Shown here: one piece after another, positions 49,109 through 58,941 of the stretch
Layout: each line of letters opens with the position of its first letter
Position numbering within the stretch: position 1 is the stretch's first letter
DNA from: Nocardia fluminea
GTDB lineage: Bacteria > Actinomycetota > Actinomycetes > Mycobacteriales > Mycobacteriaceae
Reading direction: 5' to 3'
NCBI RefSeq assembly: GCF_002846365.1
Contig: NZ_PJMW01000002.1
Span: 1,674,001 to 1,738,000 of the forward strand
DNA: 64,000 bases
Made by a program: the position numbers and the translations under genes
The notes under the pieces: model-generated
Seen by the model: only the letters and a program-made list of their open reading frames with translations
Database searches by the model: none
What the model was told of the DNA's origin: nothing

Positions 49109-49507
49109 GTGGCGAAACTGCGAATCAAGGAAGCGGCCGATCTGCTCGGTGTCAGCGACGACACGGTGCGTCGCTGGATCGACACGGGCGCTCTCACCGC
49201 GACCAAGGACGCCGCGGGCCGCTTGGTGCTCGACGGCCGGGAACTGGCCGAACATGCTGTCGACCAGGCGCGCACGCCACACACCCAGGTGGGTAGTGCC
49301 AGTTCGGCACGCAATCGGTTTCCCGGTCTGGTCACTCGCGTGGTGACCGACACGGTGATGGCACAGGTGGAGATGCAATGCGGTCCTTTCACGGTGGTCT
49401 CGCTGATGAGCAGCGAATCGGTGCGCGAGCTGGGGCTCGAGCCGGGCAGCGTCGCGCTGGCGAGCGTCAAGGCCACGACAGTGGTGGTCGAGAGGGCCGC
49501 CGAATGA
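49109..49507 (+). CDS. HTH-TOBE molybdate-responsive regulator
   Basis: The 132-aa protein joins a MerR/excisionase-like helix-turn-helix (LRIKEAADLLGVSDDTVRRWIDTGAL) at residues 3-28 to a C-terminal TOBE/Mop domain (about 68-130) of the kind that binds molybdate. It probably senses molybdate and controls the modABC genes directly downstream, with which it overlaps in an ATGA. Start is the GTG at 49109. It lacks the larger ModE layout. Confidence 0.85.
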   Translation: MAKLRIKEAADLLGVSDDTVRRWIDTGALTATKDAAGRLVLDGRELAEHAVDQARTPHTQVGSASSARNRFPGLVTRVVTDTVMAQVEMQCGPFTVVSLMSSESVRELGLEPGSVALASVKATTVVVERAAE

Positions 49508-50247
49508 TCGGCCGGGTCGCGGTCGGCGCCGCGCTGGTACTGGCCACCGTGAGTGGTTGCGCGAGCGGCGATACCGAGGAATCCACGCTGACCGTGTTCG
49601 CCGCGGCTTCGCTGAAGAGCGTCTTCACCGGCCTGGAGAAGGACTTCGAGTCCGCTAACCCCGGTGTGGACGTGCAGTTCTCGTTCGCCGGCTCGTCCGA
49701 TCTGGCGGCGCAACTCCAAGCGGGCGCTCCCGCTGACGTTTTCGCCTCGGCCGACCAGACGACCATGGACAAGGCCGTGCAGAGCGGCCGAATCACCGCA
49801 GCACCGACCACTTTCGCCACGAATGTCCTCACCCTCGTCACCGCGCCGGGAAATCCCAAGGGCATCACCGGAATCAACGACCTCGCCGACGCCACCGTGG
49901 TCGTCTGCGCCCCCCAGGTTCCCTGCGGCCGGGCGACGAAGAAGGTCGCCGACGCCGCGGGCGCCACCCTGCGTCCGGTGAGTGAGGAATCCTCCGTGGC
50001 CGACGTCCTCACCAAGGTGACTTCGGGCCAGGCCGACGCCGGTTTCGTCTACGTCACCGATGCTGCCGGCGCGGGCGCGAAGGTGGGCGTCGTCGCGCTA
50101 CCCGAGGCGTCGGCGGCCGTGAACACGTATCCGATCGCCGTGGTGGCGGATTCGAAGCAATCCGAGAACGCGCGGAAGTTCGCCGAACTGGTCACCGGGC
50201 CCGCCGGTCGCGCCGCCCTGGCCGCAGCGGGGTTCGGCGCACCGTGA
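49504..50247 (+). CDS. modA: Molybdate-binding lipoprotein ModA
   Basis: The 247-aa protein has a lipoprotein signal (lipobox TVSGC, Cys at residue 19) and the ModA fold: [53 protein letters not shown] and the [14 protein letters not shown] region, which form the anion site. It captures molybdate or tungstate and delivers it to ModBC. Its ATG overlaps the regulator's stop. Distance to modB is about 100 nt. Confidence 0.95.
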   Translation: MIGRVAVGAALVLATVSGCASGDTEESTLTVFAAASLKSVFTGLEKDFESANPGVDVQFSFAGSSDLAAQLQAGAPADVFASADQTTMDKAVQSGRITAAPTTFATNVLTLVTAPGNPKGITGINDLADATVVVCAPQVPCGRATKKVADAAGATLRPVSEESSVADVLTKVTSGQADAGFVYVTDAAGAGAKVGVVALPEASAAVNTYPIAVVADSKQSENARKFAELVTGPAGRAALAAAGFGAP

Positions 50248-50347
50248 TCGGCCACAGAGCGGACGGGCACGGTGGCGCCGGGTATCGCGCGAGCCGTGTC
50301 TGCTTCCCGGCGGTGTGGATTCCGCACAGGCGCAGGGTCGGTGCCAT

Positions 50348-51172
50348 GTGAACACCGGGCTGCCTCGATGGTTGGCGGTGCCCGCCGTCATCGGGTTCGC
50401 ACTGGTGGTGCTCCCGCTGGCCGCGTTGGCAGCGGGAGTCGAGTGGAGCCGATTCGCCGAGCTCGTGAGCACCGAAGCCTCCAGGGACGCACTGTGGTTG
50501 AGCTTGCGCACCGCTTCCGCGAGCACGGTGCTGTGCCTGGTGTTCGGGGTGCCGATGGCGGCGGTGCTGGCCCGCGCCCGGTGGCGGGGACTGCCGGTGC
50601 TGCGCGCACTTGTGTTGCTGCCCTTGGTGTTACCGCCGGTCGTCGGCGGTATCGCGCTGCTCTACACCTTCGGCCGGCGTGGTCTTCTCGGCGAGCACCT
50701 GGAAGCGGCCGGGATTCAGATCGCGTTCAGTACGACCGCGGTCGTACTGGCGCAAACCTTTGTGGCACTGCCCTTTCTGGTGCTCACCCTCGAAGGGGCG
50801 TTGCGGACGGCGGGTAGTCGCTACGAGCAGATCGCCGCGACGCTGGGTGCGGGACCGAGCACGGTCTGGTGGCGGATCACCCTTCCCCTGCTCCGTCCGG
50901 CCCTGATCTCCGGCGCGGTCCTCGCCTTCGCCCGCGCCCTCGGCGAATTCGGCGCAACGCTCACGTTCGCGGGCAGTCTCCAGGGCCGCACCCGCACCCT
51001 TCCGCTGGAGATCTACCTTCAGCGGGAAGCCGATCCCGACGCGGCCGTCGCGCTGTCGGTGGTGCTGATCATCGTCGCCGTCCTGATCGTCCTGCTCGCC
51101 TACCGCCGCACCAGCCCGATCCCCGGCACCCAGCTGCGCAGCGGTCCCCGAGCGATCGGCGCGGTGAAGTGA
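50348..51172 (+). CDS. modB: Molybdate ABC transporter permease ModB
   Basis: The permease has about five membrane helices and the ABC permease loop [30 protein letters not shown] with EAA-like motif. [12 protein letters not shown] is typical of ModB. I prefer the GTG at 50348 (274 aa); a frame start at 50315 would add 11 polar residues. Its stop overlaps modC in a GTGA, so the pair is translationally coupled. Confidence 0.95.
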   Translation: MNTGLPRWLAVPAVIGFALVVLPLAALAAGVEWSRFAELVSTEASRDALWLSLRTASASTVLCLVFGVPMAAVLARARWRGLPVLRALVLLPLVLPPVVGGIALLYTFGRRGLLGEHLEAAGIQIAFSTTAVVLAQTFVALPFLVLTLEGALRTAGSRYEQIAATLGAGPSTVWWRITLPLLRPALISGAVLAFARALGEFGATLTFAGSLQGRTRTLPLEIYLQREADPDAAVALSVVLIIVAVLIVLLAYRRTSPIPGTQLRSGPRAIGAVK

Positions 51173-52476
51173 CCGAGGATTCGGCCGAGCAGAGTTCCGC
51201 GACCGCACCGGCTGATACGCCGCGCGACCCGACCGGCCTACCTGCGACGCGGTCCGCTGATCGTTCGAGCCGGCCGAGCGGGCTGTCGGTGTCCGCGCGG
51301 ATCGCCGCCCGCGATCTCGACCTGCGGATCGACGTCGGCCCCGGCGAAGTACTCGCCGTGCTCGGCCCCAACGGCGCGGGCAAGTCCAGCATGCTGCAAG
51401 TCGTCGCCGGACTGCTCGTCCCCGACGAGGGCCATGTACGACTCGGCGAACGCACCCTCACCGACACTGCCGAAGGCATCGCGCTGCCCCCGCATCGGCG
51501 CGGAGTCTCCCTCCTCGCCCAGGATCCACTCCTGTTCCCCCACCTGAGCGTGCGCGATAACGTCGCCTTCGGCCCACGCAGTCGAGGTGCCGACACGCGC
51601 ACGTCCCGCGACATCGCCGAAGACTGGCTGCGAGCCGTCGACGCGGGAGAATTCGCCGACCGTCACCCCGGTGCACTCTCCGGTGGCCAGGCTCAGCGCG
51701 TCGCCCTCGCCCGCGCCCTCGCGGTCGACCCCGACCTGCTGCTCCTCGACGAACCCCTCTCCGCCCTGGACGTCGATGTAGCCCCGGCCATGCGCACCCT
51801 GCTGCGTCGTGTCCTGCGCGACGAACCCGGCCGCGACCACCCGCGCTGCGCCGTGCTGGTCACCCACGACATCATCGACGCCATCACCCTCGCCGATCGC
51901 CTCGTCGTCCTGGAGGCGGGCCGCGTCGTCGAATCCGGTCCGGTCGCCGAGGTGATGTCGCACCCCCGCAACCCCTTCGCCGCCCGTATCGCCGGGCTCA
52001 ACCTGCTGCGTGGCACCGGCGTCGAATCAGCGTCGGCGCAGCCGGAGCCGGGCCCCTCGACCTGGGATCCGCCGAGTTCGGCGGGCCTTGCGGGTCCCCA
52101 CGAACCGCCGATGCCGCGGATCCAGGTCGATGATTCGCCGCGGACCTTCGCGACGGTGCTCGTCGACGACCTCGGGGTCGACGGCTGCGTCGTCGGCGAT
52201 TTCGTCCCGGGCGCCCGCGCCGCCGCGGTGTTCGCACCGGCCGCGGTGTCGGTCTTCCGCACCAGGCCCGGCGGCAGTCCACGCAACGTGTTCACCGTCG
52301 ACATCGCGGAGATCACCGACCGTGGCGGGATCGTGCGAGTCCGTGGTGACGCACCGCAAGCACCCGGCCTGTGCGCCGATCTGACCCCCGCCGCCGTCGC
52401 TCACCTGCACCTCACGATCGGCACGCGGGTCTACTTCGCGGTGAAGGCCACCGAGGTTCGCGTGTACGCCTGCTGA
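51169..52476 (+). CDS. modC: Molybdate ABC transporter ATPase ModC with C-terminal TOBE
   Basis: The 435-aa ATPase has Walker [10 protein letters not shown] near 65-73, signature [16 protein letters not shown], Walker [13 protein letters not shown] and the switch His in VLVTHD. After the ATPase (to about residue 285) comes a 50-residue linker rich in Pro and Ser and a TOBE domain (about 360-435) that likely binds molybdate for feedback. It overlaps modB by 4 nt. The N-terminal 40 residues are a variable extension. Confidence 0.94.
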   Translation: MTEDSAEQSSATAPADTPRDPTGLPATRSADRSSRPSGLSVSARIAARDLDLRIDVGPGEVLAVLGPNGAGKSSMLQVVAGLLVPDEGHVRLGERTLTDTAEGIALPPHRRGVSLLAQDPLLFPHLSVRDNVAFGPRSRGADTRTSRDIAEDWLRAVDAGEFADRHPGALSGGQAQRVALARALAVDPDLLLLDEPLSALDVDVAPAMRTLLRRVLRDEPGRDHPRCAVLVTHDIIDAITLADRLVVLEAGRVVESGPVAEVMSHPRNPFAARIAGLNLLRGTGVESASAQPEPGPSTWDPPSSAGLAGPHEPPMPRIQVDDSPRTFATVLVDDLGVDGCVVGDFVPGARAAAVFAPAAVSVFRTRPGGSPRNVFTVDIAEITDRGGIVRVRGDAPQAPGLCADLTPAAVAHLHLTIGTRVYFAVKATEVRVYAC

Positions 52477-52574
52477 TCCACGCCCCGGTGAAAACGGTAT
52501 GAATCTGTGCGTTCATGCTCGAATCACCGGGGTACATTCCCGGCGAGTGACTCGCGAAGACCGGAGGGCATCGC

Positions 52575-53324
52575 ATGCCGCTGGACCTGAACAGTGATCT
52601 GGGCGAGGGCTTCGGCCCGTGGCGGATGGGTGACGATGCCGCCATGCTCGACATCGTGACCAGCGCGAACATCGCGTGTGGTTTCCATGCCGGCGATCCG
52701 GCCATCATGCGCCGCACCTGCGAACTCGCGGTGACCAAGGGTGTGCGGATCGGCGCGCACGTCGGCTATCGCGATCTGGCCGGTTTCGGCCGCCGCGATA
52801 TCGCCATCGCGCCCGCCGATCTGCGCGACGAGGTGGTGTATCAAATCGGCGCGCTCGCGGCCTTCGCGCGGGCCGCGGGCGATCGGGTGCGCTATGTGAA
52901 ACCGCACGGCGCCCTCTATCACGCGGCGGCCCGCGATCGGCTGCTCGCCGAGGCCCTGGTCGCCGCGGTGGCCGAGGCCGAACCCGGGCTGGCGCTGCTC
53001 GGTCCGGCCGGTACCGAATTGGAGCGGGCCGCGCGGCGGGTGCGGTTCGTCGGGGAGGGATTCGCCGATCGGGCCTACACTGCAACAGGTTCGCTGGCCC
53101 CGCGCGGAGTTGCCGGGGCGGTGCTGTCGCCCGACGACGCCGTGGCCCAGGCGACAACTCTTGCGCTGTCAGGGACCGCGCGTACCGTAGACGGTCCCGG
53201 TACGGTCGCCGTGTCCGTGGCCAGCGTGTGCGTCCACGGCGATTCTCCGGCGGCCGTCGAGATGGCCCGCCGGATTCGGGGGGCGCTCGACGAAGCCGGG
53301 ATACCGGTGGAGCCGTTCAGCTGA
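52575..53324 (+). CDS. pxpA: 5-oxoprolinase subunit PxpA (LamB/YcsF family)
   Basis: The 249-aa protein shows the family motif LDLNSDLGEGFGPWRMGDDAAML at the start, then SANIACGFHAGDP, GAHVGYRDLAGFGRR and VKPHGALYHAA. With PxpB and PxpC it hydrolyses 5-oxoproline to glutamate using ATP. The CGGAGGGC stretch upstream supports the ATG. The pxpABC genes follow in order on the same strand, 15-70 nt apart. Confidence 0.95.
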   Translation: MPLDLNSDLGEGFGPWRMGDDAAMLDIVTSANIACGFHAGDPAIMRRTCELAVTKGVRIGAHVGYRDLAGFGRRDIAIAPADLRDEVVYQIGALAAFARAAGDRVRYVKPHGALYHAAARDRLLAEALVAAVAEAEPGLALLGPAGTELERAARRVRFVGEGFADRAYTATGSLAPRGVAGAVLSPDDAVAQATTLALSGTARTVDGPGTVAVSVASVCVHGDSPAAVEMARRIRGALDEAGIPVEPFS

Positions 53325-53339
53325 GGGGTGGGAGGCACG

Positions 53340-54014
53340 ATGGACATCGATTGGAACGCGCGGATCCGGCCCGCGGGTGACCGCGCCGTGCTCATCACTC
53401 TCGACGACCCCCGCCCGGTGCAGCGCCTGGCCTCGGCGTTGCGCGTGCACGCGATCGCCGGCGTCGAGGATGTGCTACCGGCGGCGGAAACCGTGCTGGT
53501 CACCATGCATTCGGTGAGCTATGGCGTGCAGGTCCGCCGCGAACTCGTGGCTCTGCTCGACCGGCTGGATCACGAGCCACCACAGGCGGATTCGCCGGAT
53601 GTTTCCCGTGGAACAGTGGAGGATCCCGAGCCGGTCGTGGAGATCCCCGTTCGCTACGACGGCGCGGACCTGCCCGAGGTGGCCCGGCTGCTCGAGCTGT
53701 CGATCCCGGAGGTGATCGCGGCGCACACCGGCACCGTCTGGCGGTGCGCGTTCGTCGGTTTCGCGCCCGGTTTCGGCTACCTCACCTCGCCCGACGGCCG
53801 GCTCACGGTGCCACGCCGCACCCACGCCCGCACCGCCATCCCGGCGGGCGCGGTGGCACTGGCGGGTGGATATTCGGCGGTCTACCCGCGCGGCACACCG
53901 GGCGGGTGGCAGTTGATCGGCAGCACAGATCTTCGAATGTGGGCGGTGGACCGCGATCCACCCGCGCTGGTGCGGGCGGGTTCGGCGATCAGGTTCGTCG
54001 ACTCCGGGGAATAG
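53340..54014 (+). CDS. pxpB: 5-oxoprolinase subunit PxpB
   Basis: The 224-aa protein has the allophanate hydrolase subunit 1-like fold, with RPAGDRAVLITL near the start and the conserved FVGFAPGFGYLTSPDGRLTVPRRTHARTAIPAGAVALAGGYSAVYPRGTPGGWQLIG segment. The ATG at 53340 is 4 nt after GGAGG and is preferred to the GTG at 53328. It contains a parS-like sequence around residues 87-92. It is coupled in order with pxpA and pxpC. Confidence 0.94.
   Translation: MDIDWNARIRPAGDRAVLITLDDPRPVQRLASALRVHAIAGVEDVLPAAETVLVTMHSVSYGVQVRRELVALLDRLDHEPPQADSPDVSRGTVEDPEPVVEIPVRYDGADLPEVARLLELSIPEVIAAHTGTVWRCAFVGFAPGFGYLTSPDGRLTVPRRTHARTAIPAGAVALAGGYSAVYPRGTPGGWQLIGSTDLRMWAVDRDPPALVRAGSAIRFVDSGE
53600..53615. 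promoter_or_regulatory. parS: parS-like site inside pxpB
   Basis: TGTTTCCCGTGGAACA resembles the parS palindrome with a CCCGTG centre, as at 30707. It lies in coding sequence about 31 kb from oriC, far from the main cluster. Confidence 0.55.
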
Positions 54015-54083
54015 CTGCTTCGGCGGAAAATCAAGGGCTGCTCAACGGTGCGCCGCCTCGACAGCGAATCGGGGAGAGATCGC

Positions 54084-54941
54084 ATGCTGATCTTCATCGA
54101 GCGGGTGGGGCCACTCGCGACGGTGCAGGACCTGGGCAGACGGGGCTGGTTCGATTCCGGCGTCGGCCAGTCGGGTGCGGCCGACCGCGGGTCGCTGCGG
54201 CTGGCGAACCGGCTGGTCGGCAATCCGGAGGACTTCGCCGCCATCGAAGTGCTGCTCGGCGGTCTCGCCCTGCGCGCCGATGGTCATCTCACCGTCGCGG
54301 TGACCGGCGCCCCGGCCCCCGCGACCGTCGACGGCACCCCGGTCGGGCATGCCAGCGTGCTCGAACTCGACGAGGGTCAGGTGCTGCGACTCGGTCTGGC
54401 GAACAGCGGTCTGCGCACCTATGTGGCGGTCCGCGGCGGCATCGATGTGGCCAAGGTGCTGGGTTCGCGCAGCCGCGACACGTTGTCCGGCATCGGTCCC
54501 GAGCCACTCGCGCCCGGCACGCAGCTGCCGGTCGGACCCGCGCCCCGCACTCTGCCCACCGTGGAATTCGCGCCGGTTCCGCTGCCGCCCGAGGTGCTCA
54601 CGGTCCGGGCCCGTCCGGGTCCGCGCGCCGACTGGTTCACCGATCCCGATCAGCTGTTCCGCGGTTCCTGGACCGTTTCCGCCGACACCGACCGCGTCGG
54701 CGCCCGGCTCGATCGCGCCGAGGGACCGCCGCTGGTGCGCTCGATCGGCCGCGAATTGCCCTCCGAGGGCGTGGCGCTGGGCTCGGTGCAGGTGCCGCCG
54801 AGCGGTCAACCGGTCGTCTTCCTGGCAGACCATCCGATCACGGGCGGCTATCCGGTGATCGCCGTCGTCCTCGACGCCGATGTCGACCGCGTCGCGCAGG
54901 CTCGCCCCGGCGACCGGCTGTTGTTCGTGGCGGCGTCCTGA
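54084..54941 (+). CDS. pxpC: 5-oxoprolinase subunit PxpC
   Basis: The 285-aa protein has the biotin-dependent carboxylase-like/AHS2 fold: GPLATVQDLGRRGWFDSGVGQSGAADRGSLRLANRLVGN near the start, LRTYVAVRGGIDVAKVLGSRSRDTLSGIG, and LADHPITGGYPVIAVV. GGGGAGAG precedes the ATG at 54084; the frame is open to 54048. It completes the pxpABC set and converges with the DUF4185 gene, stops 1 nt apart. Confidence 0.94.
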   Translation: MLIFIERVGPLATVQDLGRRGWFDSGVGQSGAADRGSLRLANRLVGNPEDFAAIEVLLGGLALRADGHLTVAVTGAPAPATVDGTPVGHASVLELDEGQVLRLGLANSGLRTYVAVRGGIDVAKVLGSRSRDTLSGIGPEPLAPGTQLPVGPAPRTLPTVEFAPVPLPPEVLTVRARPGPRADWFTDPDQLFRGSWTVSADTDRVGARLDRAEGPPLVRSIGRELPSEGVALGSVQVPPSGQPVVFLADHPITGGYPVIAVVLDADVDRVAQARPGDRLLFVAAS

Positions 54942-54942
54942 C

Positions 54943-56466
54943 TCAGCTCGGCGGATTCAGCCGTGCGTGCATGAGATACACGTTGTAGCTGTCCCACGCC
55001 GACATCGTGAAGTACAGATCTTGCGCGGTCGACCAGGGATGGATGAACCCGCCGTACGCCTTCGGATACATCTCGGTGGACACCAGCGGCACCGTCGACG
55101 TCCAGACGCCCTGCGGCTGCCCCGCGGTCCGCAACACGATCTGGCCCGCGACCGAATCGAGATAGACCATCTGCCACTGCCGGCTCTCCTCGTCGAACCG
55201 CACCGACAGCTCACTGGCCGTGCCGTGCACGAGCGGTGTGGCCGAATTCTCCGCCGCGGGCGCCCAATCGCCGTCCACCCAGTACTGATAGGCGGTCTTG
55301 TTGAGCACATCGGCCTTGCGCACCCTGGCCAGGCCGATCGTCCCGATCCGGCCGTTGGGCGTGCCGAACATGTAGACGTAGTCGCCTTGCGGCACCATCG
55401 CCGCCACCTGGAATCGCCCCAGCCCGAACATATTCTCCCAGCGGGCATGCTGGTCTTTGGTCCAGGTCTGGCCGCCGTCGTCGGAGTAGGCCAGTCCGCC
55501 GTAGTTCGTCAGCCACATGCCGGGGATCTTCGACCAGTGGTTCACCGACATGTAGCTCAGGAACTGACGTTTTCCGAGCGCGAATCCCGAGGTCGGGATC
55601 GTGGTGGTCTCCCAGTTCTTGATCTTGCGGCTGCCGAGGAGCTCGGCGGCGTGGCAGGCGCTGTCCTGCACCATGGAATCGATGGTGATGCCGTCGCTGA
55701 GGTCCTTGTCGGTGCTGTAGGCCAGCACATTCGAACGCCAGTCGGCGGCGTCGGACCCCGCGCCGCCGTAGGCCCAGCCCTCGCCGAAGGTGTCGCCGAA
55801 AACCATGGCGACCTTGCCCGGTTCGGTTTCCCAGAACAGCCCGAGGTCGGTGCCGTCGACCTGCCAGCGCATATCGGTGCGGTTGGCCGACCCGTGTCCG
55901 GTGACCTGTTCCACGAGGCGAACGGATTCGACCCTCGTCGGCACGACGGGCGCGCCTACCGGTCCGCGCTCGATCGGCCGGACCACCGGGGTGGGCGCGA
56001 CCTGGACCGGTTCGCTCTCGCCGCCGGGTACCGGGATGGGAATCGGCTCGATCTCCGGGTTGATCCTGATCCGCGGCAACGCGATCGCCGAACCGGTCGA
56101 AGCGGACTCGTCCGTACTTTCCGATTCCGGTTCCGGCGTGTCGCGGACCTCCGGGCACGGATTGCGGCACGGATCCGAGGGCAGCGGGATCTGCGCGACA
56201 CGCGTGTTGTCGTGTGGCGGGTCGGGAATCGGCACCGGCGTCAGCTGCGGCACCCAGATCGGGATGTCGATGCTCGGCGGCAGGACCGGCGCCGGTGGGG
56301 CCGCCGGGTCGGGCAGCCGGTTGACCGGGTCGAATCCCGTTTCCCCACAGATGTTCACCGGCGGCGGCAGCCACGGCAGCGGACCCGCCTGCGCGGGCAC
56401 GGCGAGGATGGCGGACAGCACCACACCCACGGCGGCGGATCCGTGCGATACCGGTCTTGCGCGCAT
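54943..56466 (-). CDS. DUF4185 exported protein with Pro-rich linker
   Basis: The 507-aa protein starts with a signal peptide (HGSAAVGVVLSAILAVPAQA) and a disordered segment rich in Pro, Ile and Glu (about 30-170), followed by a DUF4185 domain (about 175-507) with repeated beta-strand signatures such as KVAMVFGDTFGEGWAYGG, GLAYSDDGGQTWTKD, YVYMFGTPNGRIGTIGLARV and STEMYPKAYGGFIHPW, like a five- or six-bladed sialidase-type propeller. Function is unknown; an exported glycan-related role is possible but not shown. GGGAG precedes the ATG at 56466. Confidence 0.85.
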   Translation of the reverse strand: MRARPVSHGSAAVGVVLSAILAVPAQAGPLPWLPPPVNICGETGFDPVNRLPDPAAPPAPVLPPSIDIPIWVPQLTPVPIPDPPHDNTRVAQIPLPSDPCRNPCPEVRDTPEPESESTDESASTGSAIALPRIRINPEIEPIPIPVPGGESEPVQVAPTPVVRPIERGPVGAPVVPTRVESVRLVEQVTGHGSANRTDMRWQVDGTDLGLFWETEPGKVAMVFGDTFGEGWAYGGAGSDAADWRSNVLAYSTDKDLSDGITIDSMVQDSACHAAELLGSRKIKNWETTTIPTSGFALGKRQFLSYMSVNHWSKIPGMWLTNYGGLAYSDDGGQTWTKDQHARWENMFGLGRFQVAAMVPQGDYVYMFGTPNGRIGTIGLARVRKADVLNKTAYQYWVDGDWAPAAENSATPLVHGTASELSVRFDEESRQWQMVYLDSVAGQIVLRTAGQPQGVWTSTVPLVSTEMYPKAYGGFIHPWSTAQDLYFTMSAWDSYNVYLMHARLNPPS

Positions 56467-56558
56467 CTGGCTCCCTCGAATCGGCGTCGGCGAGGAACAC
56501 CTGTGATCTTGTGAGAACTTACCGGAACCGATCGCTGTTGCCGTGCGTCCAAACACAT

Positions 56559-56795
56559 GTGAACGAAATCGAGTACGTCTTCGGAACCGGCGACGCGGTC
56601 GTGCACCACTGGACGAGCCACGACGAACTGGCCGACACGAGCATCCTCGACGGGTTGTGGATCGACTACGACACCGGCGTCGACCACGACACCTTCCTGC
56701 CCGACATCCCGCTGGCCACCGCCGATCACCGAACGGTGCTGGCCGAGGAACCGGCGGGCACCCTCAGCAGGCCACCCTGGCTCGACGGGAATTGA
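56559..56795 (+). CDS. Small acidic protein of unknown function
   Basis: From the GTG at 56559 the frame encodes 78 aa, strongly acidic, with HDELADTSILDGLWIDYDTGVDHDTFLPDIPLA. Third positions are almost all G or C, so it is probably real. It has no signal or helix. Its 3' end overlaps the convergent MFS gene by 32 nt. I recognise no family. Upstream it is divergent from the DUF4185 gene by 92 bp. Confidence 0.55.
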   Translation: MNEIEYVFGTGDAVVHHWTSHDELADTSILDGLWIDYDTGVDHDTFLPDIPLATADHRTVLAEEPAGTLSRPPWLDGN

Positions 56796-58131
56796 GCACG
56801 ACCGCCGCGATGCCGAGGGCGTACACCCCGGCGCCGGCCAGCACCACCCCGATCGAACGTCCGTCGGCCGGGATCACCAGCGCGGTCACCGCGATCGCCA
56901 AGACGAAGCAGACGTTGAAAACCGTGTCCTGCAGGGCGAATACCTGCCCGCGCTGATCGTCGTCGATGTCTATCTGCATGCTCGCGTCACCGGTCAGCTT
57001 GATCGTCTGCCCGGCGAGGCCGAGCCCGAACGCCCCTGCCAGCAGCAGCCGGTGCGCGTTGTCGACCGCCGAGCCGGTCGCCAGCGCGATCGGCGTCACG
57101 AGCGTGAGCTGCACGAGCACCGCCGTCGTGAGCCCGAGCAGCACGGTCCGTGGCCTGCCGAGGCGCGGGATCAGGATCGGCGCGCAGATCGCGGCCAGCA
57201 GCATGCCCGCCGCGGCGAAGCCGATCGCCACCCCGAACCCCACCAGCCCGCCGCTCATCTCGGCACCGTCGGTGGGCTGACGCAACACCAGCACCATGAT
57301 CAGCGTGTTCATTCCGAAGACCACGCGGTGCGCGCCGATTCCGATCATCGCGGTGGTCACCTGGACCGAATGCCACACCGCCCGCGCGCCGGTGCGCAGA
57401 CCGGTCGCGATGGCGTGCACGGTGCTCTCGGTCGCGGCCGAGCCACGGTCCGGCCCGAGCACATGCCGGCGGAACCCGCAGGCCAGCACCGCGCCGACCA
57501 GCGAGCCGATTCCGCTCAACGCCACCGCGGCCGCCGAGGCCGCGTCACCGGCGCCGATCAGCGCGATCACCGCCACCGATGCCGCCGCGCCGACCCCCGC
57601 GCACACCGAGGCCACCGTCGCCAGGACCGAATTCATCGGCACCAGCCAGCGCTGTTCGAGCACGCGCGGCAGCGCCGCCGACACACCGGCCAGCACGAAC
57701 CTGCTGATCCCCACCGTCGCCAGGGCAAGCACCAGCAGCGGCGTCTCCCCCACGCCGACGAACAACCCGATCGCGGCCACACCGATCAGCACCGCGCGCG
57801 ACACACTCGCCACCAGCAGCACAGTGCGCCGATCCCACCGATCCAGCAGCGCGCCCGCGTACGGTCCGAGCACCGAATAGGGCAGCAGCAGCACGGCGAA
57901 ACCGGCGGCGATGGCCAGCGGATCGGTCTCGCGTTCCGGATTGAACAGGATCGCCCCGGACAGGGCAGCCTGGAACATCCCGTCACCGAACTGCGCGGCC
58001 AGCCGCAACAGGGCGAGGCGGGGCATCCGCGGGTTGCGCCGAACCACCTCGCGGGTGTCGCGAAGCAGATGTCTCATCGAGATCGGCTGCTCATCCGCCG
58101 TATTCGAGCCGTCAGGGGGATGAGTCGACAC
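56764..58131 (-). CDS. MFS transporter
   Basis: The protein has about twelve hydrophobic helices and the MFS cytoplasmic loop GPYAGALLDRWDRRTVLLVASV after the second helix. The DUF3/MFS_3-like exporter layout (RRNPRMPRLALLRLAAQFGDGMFQAAL) suggests drug or metabolite export. The GTG at 58131 is divergent from the pirin gene by 31 bp; an ATG at 58077 is an alternative that loses 18 residues. Substrate unknown. Confidence 0.85.
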   Translation of the reverse strand: MSTHPPDGSNTADEQPISMRHLLRDTREVVRRNPRMPRLALLRLAAQFGDGMFQAALSGAILFNPERETDPLAIAAGFAVLLLPYSVLGPYAGALLDRWDRRTVLLVASVSRAVLIGVAAIGLFVGVGETPLLVLALATVGISRFVLAGVSAALPRVLEQRWLVPMNSVLATVASVCAGVGAAASVAVIALIGAGDAASAAAVALSGIGSLVGAVLACGFRRHVLGPDRGSAATESTVHAIATGLRTGARAVWHSVQVTTAMIGIGAHRVVFGMNTLIMVLVLRQPTDGAEMSGGLVGFGVAIGFAAAGMLLAAICAPILIPRLGRPRTVLLGLTTAVLVQLTLVTPIALATGSAVDNAHRLLLAGAFGLGLAGQTIKLTGDASMQIDIDDDQRGQVFALQDTVFNVCFVLAIAVTALVIPADGRSIGVVLAGAGVYALGIAAVVLNSRRARVAC

Positions 58132-58162
58132 GTCATGACCATAGTGGTGCCAGAATTGAAGG

Positions 58163-58939
58163 GTGACGCCCACATCGACGACACCTCCGCGGATCGAACT
58201 ACACCGCGGTGGCGACCGGATGAAGACGCGGATCCCGTGGCTCGACTCCAAGCATTCGTTCTCGTTCGGCGAGCACTACGACCCCGACAACACCCATCAC
58301 GGGCTGTTGCTGGTGAACAACGAGGACGTGGTGCTGCCCGGCGAGGGCTTCGACACCCATCCGCATCGGGACATGGAAATCGTCACCTGGGTGCTGGGCG
58401 GCAGCCTCGTGCATCAGGATTCGCTCGGCCACAACGGTGTCATCTATCCGGGTCTGGCCCAGCGCATGAGCGCGGGCACGGGCATCATGCACTCGGAGAA
58501 GAACGATTCGTGGCGCCTCGAGGGCAGGACCCACGACGAGCCCGTGCACTTCGTGCAGATGTGGGTGGTTCCGGATGAGCCGGGCGTCGATCCCGGGTAC
58601 CAGCAGCTGGAGATCGACGACGAACTCGCGCGCGGCGACCTGGTGACGGTCGCGTCGGGCCTGCCTCGCTATCGCGACCGCACGGCGATCGCGATCAATT
58701 CCTCACACGCCGCCATGCACGTCGCCAGGATGACGGCCGACAGCCCCGGCATCACCCTTCCCGACGCGCCCTACCTGCACGTCTTCGTCGCGCGCGGTGA
58801 GGTCGACGTGGAGGGGCTCGGCACGCTGTCCCAGGGCGACGCGGTCCGGCTGACCCGTTCCGGCGGCCAGTCGATCCGTCCGCACGGCGACGCCGAGGTG
58901 CTCGTCTGGGAGATGCACGCGCGCCTCGGCGGCGGCTGA
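58163..58939 (+). CDS. Pirin family protein
   Basis: The 258-aa bicupin has the metal-binding set of pirins: H66 and H68 in THPHRDME, H110 and E112 in GIMHSEKN. The N-terminal cupin motif (HHGLLLVNNEDVVLPGEGFDTHPHRDMEIVTWVLGG) is intact. Bacterial pirins include quercetin dioxygenases and redox sensors; function here is unknown. Start is a GTG, with a second option at the ATG 20 codons later. It is divergent from the MFS gene. Confidence 0.92.
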   Translation: MTPTSTTPPRIELHRGGDRMKTRIPWLDSKHSFSFGEHYDPDNTHHGLLLVNNEDVVLPGEGFDTHPHRDMEIVTWVLGGSLVHQDSLGHNGVIYPGLAQRMSAGTGIMHSEKNDSWRLEGRTHDEPVHFVQMWVVPDEPGVDPGYQQLEIDDELARGDLVTVASGLPRYRDRTAIAINSSHAAMHVARMTADSPGITLPDAPYLHVFVARGEVDVEGLGTLSQGDAVRLTRSGGQSIRPHGDAEVLVWEMHARLGGG

Positions 58940-58941
58940 AC

